Positions 1-5,522 of a stretch of 9,611 bases of DNA are shown piece by piece. The notes under the pieces are model-generated. The model was not told where the DNA came from, ran no database searches, and saw only the letters and a list, made by a program, of their open reading frames with translations. Each line of letters opens with the position of its first letter. Position 1 is the first letter of the stretch. Source of the DNA: an uncultured Paracoccaceae bacterium. GTDB taxonomy: Bacteria > Pseudomonadota > Alphaproteobacteria > Rhodobacterales > Rhodobacteraceae. The DNA lies in NCBI GenBank assembly GCA_938038825.1, contig CALHST010000358.1:1-9611 (forward strand). Reading direction: 5' to 3'. The translations under genes and the position numbers were made by a program.

Positions 1-23
1 TACGCGGATACGCCAAAAAAACG

Positions 24-52
24 AAAGCCCCGGTAAAATCCGGGGCTTTTTT
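24..52 (+). terminator. Intrinsic terminator, probably bidirectional
   Basis: A perfect 10-bp stem (AAAGCCCCGG at 24-33, CCGGGGCTTT at 40-49) with a 6-nt loop (TAAAAT) is followed on the plus strand by a run of six T (47-52). This is a textbook Rho-independent terminator for a plus-strand gene that ends left of the window. On the minus strand the same stem is followed, after two bases, by seven T (complement of 15-21), so it could also stop transcripts from the Hint-domain gene, whose stop codon lies about 125 nt upstream on that strand. Confidence 0.9.
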
Positions 53-73
53 GCGTGCTTCACGCCAATGGGG

Positions 74-154
74 CAACGCCGCTTTGTTCCGCTACCAATT
101 CCCGAGTGAGAAAGAATTGAGCCACAGCGCAGGCCATGGCACAAAGCGGCGTTG
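74..154. repeat. 14-bp perfect inverted repeat, widely spaced
   Basis: CAACGCCGCTTTGT at 74-87 is the exact reverse complement of 141-154, with 53 bp between the arms. It lies between the terminator at 24-52 and the end of the Hint-domain gene. It has no T tract of its own and I see no gene between the arms. It could fold in the 3' untranslated RNA of the Hint gene, or it could be the remnant of a small element. The role is unknown. Confidence 0.6.
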
Positions 155-175
155 TTCTGGTGCAAGACGTGCCGG

Positions 176-847
176 TTAGGCGGCGTAGCTTGCAAATTGG
201 TAAGATTGGTCTTCGAATTGCATGCATTCCACAAGGAATTCAGCATCGCGGCCTTCCAGCACATCGTAGGCGACGCAATCGTAGTCCAGCATGTCTGCCA
301 AGCCGAACTTGGCTTGAGGGCAGTGTGCCAAAAGACCACCGCTAATATATACGACCTGAGGCTCATCAAAGATGATGCGAACGACGTCAACGTGATCTGT
401 GTGATAGGCCCGCCGAATACCGCGATATCCATTCAACGCAGAGGCCATCACAACTGCAAATGGGTCTCCGTGCTCGTCCATAGCAGCGTCACTTTCGACA
501 AGAACGCCTTGCTCTGGCAGCAGTTTCAAATCTTCGTTGTTGCCCAATGTGCCGGCTGGGATAACCACAGGCAAAGACCGTGCCGGGTCCGCTGCCTTGT
601 TAACAACAAACGAACTGCGCTCCACGTCAACGACGCGTTGCATTCCATTGTCGAATGTCAAAACCATATCACCGGGCGCAATTGCTTCAACCGGACGCCA
701 ACCCATGTTTGACGCAATACGGGTTCCAACGATCAATCCCGTGCTGATCGCAGCTGCGGTCCCAGTCATGGCACCTGACCGTTCGGTCATATCACAATGC
801 GCACTTTGTGCGTCTGTATTCCATCCAAACATAACATCCATCCCCAT
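176..847 (-). CDS. Hint-domain protein (Hedgehog/intein fold, Hint_2-like), catalytic Cys absent
   Basis: This encodes a 223-residue protein that is mostly one Hint domain. The N-terminal Hint block runs from about residue 36 to 80: G41-T42-R-I-A-S, then GWRPVEAIAPGDMVLTFDNG (49-68). The conserved block VLVESDAAMDEHGDPFAV and the late block VVYISGGLLAHCP follow, as in the short roseobacter Hint_2 proteins. In self-splicing or self-cleaving Hint domains a cysteine stands four residues before the GT pair. Here that position is Gly37, so Cys-based acyl shift looks impossible. There is no signal peptide, although many Hint_2 relatives sit at the C-terminus of secreted proteins; a free-standing form like this has no known function. 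The start is uncertain. ATG codons at 847, 841 and 832 are all in frame; the one at 832 (MFGWNTD) has GGGGA eight bases upstream and may be the true start. The family call is firm; the function is unknown. Confidence 0.85.
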   Translation of the reverse strand: MGMDVMFGWNTDAQSAHCDMTERSGAMTGTAAAISTGLIVGTRIASNMGWRPVEAIAPGDMVLTFDNGMQRVVDVERSSFVVNKAADPARSLPVVIPAGTLGNNEDLKLLPEQGVLVESDAAMDEHGDPFAVVMASALNGYRGIRRAYHTDHVDVVRIIFDEPQVVYISGGLLAHCPQAKFGLADMLDYDCVAYDVLEGRDAEFLVECMQFEDQSYQFASYAA

Positions 848-1005
848 GGTGTTGCGCTCTATCTGGCAGGAAGAGCGCTGTTAAGCAGTGATCTCATATG
901 GGATGATTCCAACGGCGCCCGTGTGCCGCCATCTTGGCCGAATTAGGGCATTGTTTACCAATTAACCCTCAATAATTCCAGTTTTGGATGGATTGTCTTC
1001 AATTT
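848..1005. other. Intergenic region upstream of the Hint-domain gene
   Basis: These 158 bp lie between the Hint gene start and the sulfotransferase stop, so they should hold the Hint gene's promoter. I see no convincing -35/-10 pair and no T-tailed hairpin. The one notable feature is TTTACCAATTAACC at 954-967, two TTWACC hexamers eight bases apart. TTAACC is the half-site of the alphaproteobacterial regulator CtrA, but the spacing does not match the usual TTAA-N7-TTAA site, so this is only a weak candidate. Confidence 0.4.
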
Positions 1006-1674
1006 TTACGGGTATTTCGCGCTTACCGTCTCAACGCGATATCCAAATCGGGCAATATCTTCACGGCACGACTCACCCACAGCGTGCAGACTTTCCTCGT
1101 TATAGTAGTGTCGCCACCCGACCTCTCTTTCCGAAGAATTTGTGCGCTGCAAGTTCAGCGAAAACCCCAGATGCGCCTCTACCGGGGCTAGATCTTCTGC
1201 CAAATGTTCAAGGCGCACAAAAGTTGTGGCACGTTCTTTTCCCGTCGCATCTGTCACGTAGCGGCGTGCAGGCGACTCTTTCAGCGCCTTGCGTGTGTGA
1301 TCGTGGCACGCAAATTCACAAAAGGGCAAAGATTGGGACAAAGCCACGGCTGGGTGGTCAAAAGTTTGATCTTGTAGCCAATGATAATAGCTAACCACCC
1401 GGTCCCAAGGATTACGTACCAATGTAAAACAAAAATACCCATGCATGTCCTCGGTTGACACCAACCCATCAATGTCAGCCAGCGTAGAATGTTTCCAAAG
1501 CCGCCCCCGCGTTTTGATATGCTGAAGTTTCCGACGCCGTTTTTTGGCCTTTGGGGTATCGCCCAACATCATGTCATCTTTCATGGCACGTGCCTCAAGC
1601 GCCAGCGCCATAGAGGTGCCCCCAGTTTTGGGAATATGCACAAAGATGAATTTTCGACCCGGACTGATGATCAT
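1006..1674 (-). CDS. Sulfotransferase, family 2 type (PAPS-dependent)
   Basis: This 222-residue protein starts almost directly with the 5'-phosphosulfate-binding loop (FVHIPKTGGTS, residues 11-21). The 3'-phosphate-binding segment FTLVRNPWDRVVSYYHW begins at about residue 83. This pairing (HIPKTGGTS plus LVRNPWDR) defines the Sulfotransfer_2-like group, which moves sulfate from PAPS to a hydroxyl or amine, often on carbohydrate. A basic stretch (KAKKRRRKLQH, about 42-52) and a His at 62 lie between the two sites. There is no signal peptide or membrane helix, so the protein should be cytoplasmic. The acceptor cannot be read from the sequence; polysaccharide, lipid and small-molecule acceptors are all possible. 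It lies 44 bp downstream of the DMT transporter gene on the same strand, so cotranscription is plausible. The ribosome-binding site is weak, but the start fits the usual position of the loop. Confidence 0.85.
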   Translation of the reverse strand: MIISPGRKFIFVHIPKTGGTSMALALEARAMKDDMMLGDTPKAKKRRRKLQHIKTRGRLWKHSTLADIDGLVSTEDMHGYFCFTLVRNPWDRVVSYYHWLQDQTFDHPAVALSQSLPFCEFACHDHTRKALKESPARRYVTDATGKERATTFVRLEHLAEDLAPVEAHLGFSLNLQRTNSSEREVGWRHYYNEESLHAVGESCREDIARFGYRVETVSAKYP

Positions 1675-1718
1675 GGACAGAGCTTACCGTGTTCTGTCTG
1701 GTACGGAAACCAACCCTA

Positions 1719-2639
1719 TCAGGTCTCGCCGTTGCGCGAACGGATTGCGATGATAACCCCGGCCAAGACGACAAAAGCAATTCCAAAAATCTGCGAAGTC
1801 CCGATTGTTTGGTCCAAAAACACCCAAGCGGCCAACGGCCCTGAGACCATGATGGTGTATTCAAAGACGGCAACATGGCTTGCTTCGCCCAATTGATATG
1901 CCTTGTTCAGCAATCCAACCCCCAGCACAGATCCAAAGACCTGCACAAAAAGATAGGGCCAGACGGCATCCAATGGCCAAACCCATCCCCTGGTCAAAAA
2001 GGCCATGCCACCCTCGCCAACCTCGGGCTGCAGGATCGTAATGCCCACCAAAACCACACTGCCCAGTGCCCCCTGCGCCAGGAAAATTCCGATCAACAAC
2101 GTGAGTGTTTCTTCCCCTTCGCAAAAGGCGCGGGTTGCCACAACGCCGCACGCATACAGCAAGCCCCCCGCAACAGGCAGCACCATGATCCATCCCAATG
2201 CCCCACCCGAAGGACCCAATACGATCAGAATGCCCACAAACCCCATCGCCACGGCCAAGATACGCCAAGGCCCAATCCGTTGTCGCAATCCATAAGCAGT
2301 CGCAATCAGCACAAAGATTGGCGAAGTAAACAACCCCGCCAATGCCATTGCGATGGGCATAAATGCCAAAGCGCCAAAATAGCAGAACATCCCAGTTGCG
2401 ATCAAACCAGAACGGATCGCAACGGCTGCAAAGTTCTTGGGAAAAACAGATCCAAAACCGATGGCGGAAAGCAGCAGGACAACTGGAACTGCCAGAACCA
2501 TCCGTATGACCAAGAACTGCCAAACACTGATTGTTTCTGCGATCACGGCCACCCAAATGTCGATCACCCCAATAATGGCCATCGACGCAATCATGCTGCC
2601 CGCAGCAGCCATGGGGCGGTTCTGAGAAACTGACATCAT
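1719..2639 (-). CDS. DMT-superfamily transporter (two EamA domains)
   Basis: About 306 residues, almost entirely hydrophobic, with roughly ten membrane helices. This matches the two five-helix EamA repeats of the drug/metabolite transporter family. The motif GLFTSPIFVLI in the middle of the first half and EASHVAVFEYTIMVSGPLAAW in the second are typical, and the C-terminus is short and basic (AIRSRNGET). Family members export or import small metabolites at the inner membrane; the substrate cannot be predicted. The frame opens at 2690 (MSLSDQRN), which would leave only 18 bp to the divergent acyl-CoA synthetase. I prefer the ATG pair at 2639/2636 (MMSVSQNRPMAAAG), because relatives as I remember them begin with a short polar leader ending in NRP(L/M)AAAG. 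Neither start has a good Shine-Dalgarno sequence. The sulfotransferase follows 44 bp downstream on the same strand. Confidence 0.85.
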   Translation of the reverse strand: MMSVSQNRPMAAAGSMIASMAIIGVIDIWVAVIAETISVWQFLVIRMVLAVPVVLLLSAIGFGSVFPKNFAAVAIRSGLIATGMFCYFGALAFMPIAMALAGLFTSPIFVLIATAYGLRQRIGPWRILAVAMGFVGILIVLGPSGGALGWIMVLPVAGGLLYACGVVATRAFCEGEETLTLLIGIFLAQGALGSVVLVGITILQPEVGEGGMAFLTRGWVWPLDAVWPYLFVQVFGSVLGVGLLNKAYQLGEASHVAVFEYTIMVSGPLAAWVFLDQTIGTSQIFGIAFVVLAGVIIAIRSRNGET

Positions 2640-2694
2640 GTGTTGGACTTTTGAGCGCAATTCTGCATTTCTCTGATCTGAAAGAGACATGGAT

Positions 2695-2700
2695 AGGGGA
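2695..2700 (+). promoter_or_regulatory. Ribosome-binding site of the acyl-CoA synthetase
   Basis: AGGGGA lies 8 bases before the ATG at 2709. It supports that start over the in-frame ATG at 2718. It falls inside the reading frame that opens at 2690 on the other strand, which is one reason to start the divergent transporter further in. Confidence 0.65.
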
Positions 2701-2708
2701 TTTGCGTC

Positions 2709-4337
2709 ATGGGATGGATGGAAGACGAAACAGGGTTGGACAAATGCGACGCGAACTACGTGCCGTTGTCACCCCTGTCCCATTTGCGTCGTGCAGCCCA
2801 GGTCTTTGCCAATCATCCTGCCGTGATTTATGGCAATCATCGCGTGACATATGCGCAGTACTACGAACGTTGCACCCGTCTTGCTTCTGGTCTCAGCCGC
2901 ATGGGGATTACATCAGGGGATGTCGTCGCCACGTTGATTCCCAATTTACCCGCTCAGGCAGAAGCCCATTTTGGTGTGCCCGCCTGCGGTGCGGTTCTTA
3001 ACACGATCAATACGCGGCTAGATGTCGATACGGTTGCGTATATTTTTGATCATGGCCGAGCCAAAGCTGTTTTGGTCGATACGCAGTTTCTTGATCTTGC
3101 AGAAGCTGCATGCGCGCGTTTGGACGGTGCAAAGCCCGTCTTGATCGAAGTTCCCGATGCCGAGGCCGGTTTTCCCGCGACTGGACGCCACAAAACCTAT
3201 GACGCCCTATTGACCGAAGGCGACCCGGCGTTTGACTGGGTCTTGCCCAAAGATGAATGGGAAAGCCTTGCCCTGAACTATACTTCCGGCACAACAGGAC
3301 GCCCCAAAGGGGTCGTCTATCATCACCGGGGCGCTTATTTGCTGACAATGGCAACGGTGTTAAGTTGGCGTATGGTGCTGCATCCTGTCTATCTGGCCAT
3401 TGTTCCCTTGTTTCACTGCAACGGCTGGAACCATACATGGATGATGCCGCTTATCGGCGGCACGATTGTGTGTTGTCGGGATATCACGGCACCCAACATC
3501 TTTGATGCGATTGCGGACGAAGGTGTCACGCATTTTGGCGGTGCGCCGATCGTTTTGAATATGTTGGTGAACGCCCCCGAAACCGCGCGTCGTCACTTTG
3601 ACCATATCGTGGAAGTCTTCACGGCAGGCGCCCCACCGGCCCCCGCGACTTTGGCAAAGATTGAACCGATGGGCTTTAACGTGACGCAAGTATATGGCCT
3701 GACCGAGACCTATGGCCATGTCACAGAATGCTTGTGGCGAAACAGTGATTGGGATGACCTACAAAGCGATGAACGCGCAGCCATCAAAGCCCGCCAAGGT
3801 GTTGCATTCCCGATGATGGAACATATCACTGTGCTCGACGAAAACATGGCGCAGATTCCAATGGACGGAACGGCCCAAGGTGAGATTGTGATGCGCGGCA
3901 ACGCCGTTATGAAAGGCTATCTCAAGAACCCAGAGGCAACATCTGAGGCTTTCAAAGGCGGATATTTCCATTCGGGTGACATCGCTGTGCAGCATGATGA
4001 TGGCTATATTCAGATCGCGGATCGTGCAAAAGACATCATCATTTCGGGCGGAGAGAACATCTCTTCTGTCGAAGTCGAGGGTGTGCTGATGTCTCACCCT
4101 GACGTGATGCTGGCCGCTGTTGTGGCAAAACCGGATGACACATGGGGAGAGGTCCCCTGCGCCTTTGTCGAACTCAAAGACGGATGCTCACCAAGCGAAA
4201 GTGACCTCATTCAATTCAGCCGCCAGACACTTGCAGGTTTCAAAACGCCGAAGACCGTTATCTTCCAAGACCTGCCCAAGACATCCACGGGGAAAATTCA
4301 GAAATTTGAGCTGCGCAAAATTGCGGCGTCGCTGTGA
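2709..4337 (+). CDS. Acyl-CoA synthetase (AMP-forming), ANL superfamily
   Basis: This is a full-length 542-residue enzyme that activates a carboxylic acid with ATP to an acyl-AMP and passes it to coenzyme A. The visible motifs are: the phosphate-binding loop YTSGTTGRPKG (191-201); YGLTETYGH (329-337), which contacts AMP; HSGD with Asp424, which holds the ribose; the hinge region DRAKDIIISGGENIS (438-452); and TSTGKIQK with Lys529, the adenylation lysine. All key residues are present. The N-terminus (NYVPLSPLSHLRRAA) and the stretch EAHFGVPACGAVLNTINTRLD place it in the branch of bacterial medium- or short-chain acyl-CoA ligases related to plant AAE1-type enzymes. The substrate is not decided by sequence. 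Roseobacters use related ligases for fatty acids and for methylmercaptopropionate (DmdB), but I cannot assign it to DmdB. It diverges from the transporter gene and is followed 6 bp after its stop by an inverted-repeat element. Confidence 0.92.
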   Translation: MGWMEDETGLDKCDANYVPLSPLSHLRRAAQVFANHPAVIYGNHRVTYAQYYERCTRLASGLSRMGITSGDVVATLIPNLPAQAEAHFGVPACGAVLNTINTRLDVDTVAYIFDHGRAKAVLVDTQFLDLAEAACARLDGAKPVLIEVPDAEAGFPATGRHKTYDALLTEGDPAFDWVLPKDEWESLALNYTSGTTGRPKGVVYHHRGAYLLTMATVLSWRMVLHPVYLAIVPLFHCNGWNHTWMMPLIGGTIVCCRDITAPNIFDAIADEGVTHFGGAPIVLNMLVNAPETARRHFDHIVEVFTAGAPPAPATLAKIEPMGFNVTQVYGLTETYGHVTECLWRNSDWDDLQSDERAAIKARQGVAFPMMEHITVLDENMAQIPMDGTAQGEIVMRGNAVMKGYLKNPEATSEAFKGGYFHSGDIAVQHDDGYIQIADRAKDIIISGGENISSVEVEGVLMSHPDVMLAAVVAKPDDTWGEVPCAFVELKDGCSPSESDLIQFSRQTLAGFKTPKTVIFQDLPKTSTGKIQKFELRKIAASL

Positions 4338-4343
4338 CCATGT

Positions 4344-4411
4344 CGCAAACGTGAGCTAAAGCTCACCTTACATATACGTCTCAGTAGGGTGAGCTTTAGC
4401 TCACGTTTGCG
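4344..4411. repeat. REP/BIME-like palindromic element: 24-bp perfect inverted arms
   Basis: The arm at 4344-4367 is the exact reverse complement of the arm at 4388-4411, separated by a 20-bp loop (4368-4387). Each arm also contains a small palindrome, GTGAGCT-AA-AGCTCAC (4351-4366), so each could form its own 7-bp hairpin. The flanks next to the cores are similar too: read in the same direction, one arm follows GTAA and the other GTAG. Two head-to-head copies of a short palindromic unit just after a stop codon is the arrangement of REP doublets (BIMEs). There is no T tract, so it is not a standard intrinsic terminator, but in RNA the long hairpin would protect the 3' end of the acyl-CoA synthetase message or slow transcription into the next gene. 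I found no other copy in this window. Confidence 0.85.
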
Positions 4412-4487
4412 CAATTGTCAGCTTTGCAGGATGCCTGTGGGCATGATAACCTGCAAAAAACAAAAAGGCATGAGCAGCCTAGTCAAC

Positions 4488-5501
4488 ATGGTCGCCTTAA
4501 AAAAATATGAACGCATAGAAGCGTCTGGTCTCTGGCGTTCCGCGCCGGATGAACAGCGGCGCGATGTGGTTATTGTGTTGGGTGACGCCACCTTAACGAT
4601 CAAAGCCACCAACGATACAGCTTTGGCACATTGGTCGATTGCCGCCATCGAGCGCAAGAACCCCGGACAATTCCCGGCGCTTTTTCACCCAGATGGAGAT
4701 CCGGGCGAGGAAATCGAACTGGCTGAGAGTGAAGCAGAGATGGTGGAGGCCATTGACACCTTGCGCCGTGCCGTTGAGAGGGCTCGGCCAAAGCCCGGGC
4801 GCGTAAGATGGCTGGGTTTTGCGGCTTCTACAGCGGCCATAGCGTATGTTGCTTTGATTTGGCTTCCAGATGCGCTTTTGACACACACGCTTTCTGTCGT
4901 TCCCAAAGTTGGGCGCAATGACATCGGTCACATGCTGTCGACGCGTATTCAGCGTGTTACTGGCCCGGCATGCGGCACGTCCGCCAACACCTCAAGCCTG
5001 ACAAAACTGGCCATGCGGCTAGACAGTGGCCGTCTGTCCATCATGCGCGGAGGGCTTTCGGGATCGTTACATTTGCCGGGCAATCAAATTCTTTTGTCCC
5101 GGACGTTGGTCGAAGACCACGAGGATCCAGACGTTTTAGGTGGCTATGTTTTGGCAGCCAAAACGGCCGCCGGTGAAGAGGACCCATTGCGGTCATTGCT
5201 GGCGTTTTCTGGCCTAACAACGACTTTTCGGCTTTTGACCACAGGTAAAGTCCATGACGATGCGTTGGATGCCTATGCCGAACATCTTTTGGGCAATCAG
5301 ACCCCGCCGCCAAGTTCCATTGGATTGATTGATGCCTTTGATCAGTATCAGGTGCGCAGCACACCTTACGCTTATGCGGTCGACATAACCGGCGAGACAG
5401 TTTTGCCACTTATTGAAGCGGACCCTTTGCGGGGCAAACCAGTCGAACCTTTGTTAAGCGACGAAGACTGGCTGCGGTTACAGACAATCTGCAATTCATA
5501 G
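4488..5501 (+). CDS. Membrane-anchored protein with a degenerate M48-like peptidase domain
   Basis: This 337-residue protein is of a type I know from roseobacters as hypothetical. Residues 1-105 are cytoplasmic and polar (VALKKYERIEASGLWR; later HPDGDPGEEIELAESEAEM). One membrane helix lies at about 107-131. The C-terminal part faces the periplasm if the positive-inside rule holds (RPKPGRVR before the helix). There, HLPGNQILLSRTLVEDHEDPDVLGGYVLAAKTA (about 195-227) has the layout of the M48 segment leading to HExxH, but the HExxH positions read AAKTA. The later DDALDAYAEHLLG resembles the family's third-ligand region. It is therefore probably a non-catalytic relative; this is inference from pattern. 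The frame is open back to a GTG at 4389 inside the repeat, and in-frame ATGs occur at 4431, 4443 and 4470. I chose 4488 because relatives begin MVALK. No start has a clear Shine-Dalgarno sequence. Confidence 0.75.
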   Translation: MVALKKYERIEASGLWRSAPDEQRRDVVIVLGDATLTIKATNDTALAHWSIAAIERKNPGQFPALFHPDGDPGEEIELAESEAEMVEAIDTLRRAVERARPKPGRVRWLGFAASTAAIAYVALIWLPDALLTHTLSVVPKVGRNDIGHMLSTRIQRVTGPACGTSANTSSLTKLAMRLDSGRLSIMRGGLSGSLHLPGNQILLSRTLVEDHEDPDVLGGYVLAAKTAAGEEDPLRSLLAFSGLTTTFRLLTTGKVHDDALDAYAEHLLGNQTPPPSSIGLIDAFDQYQVRSTPYAYAVDITGETVLPLIEADPLRGKPVEPLLSDEDWLRLQTICNS

Positions 5502-5522
5502 CCAGTCTTGAAGATTGTTTCC

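Noticed and set aside
61..175. Possible tRNA or small coding gene between the terminator and the Hint gene
   Set aside because: There is no T-loop consensus, no cloverleaf, and no frame with a start, ribosome-binding site and plausible protein.
152..712. Plus-strand open frame of 186 codons opposite the Hint gene
   Set aside because: It has no recognisable motif, while the minus strand shows a clear Hint domain over the same bases.
1861..2556. Second minus-strand frame of 231 codons inside the transporter gene
   Set aside because: It is a shifted frame of the real gene, with a Cys- and Trp-rich product that matches no family.
1875..2633. Long plus-strand open frame (252 codons) opposite the transporter gene
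   Set aside because: Its translation is rich in His, Gln, Asn and Pro with no recognisable domain, and it is antisense to a clear ten-helix transporter. It is a by-product of codon use on the other strand.
4389..4487. Upstream extension of the pseudo-peptidase gene to a GTG at 4389
   Set aside because: The GTG lies inside the right arm of the palindromic element and has no Shine-Dalgarno sequence. The extra 33 residues are not like the family's N-terminus.
5502..5522. Possible shared terminator between the convergent pseudo-peptidase and SPOR genes
   Set aside because: Only a trivial TCTT/AAGA match exists, with no GC stem and no T run.
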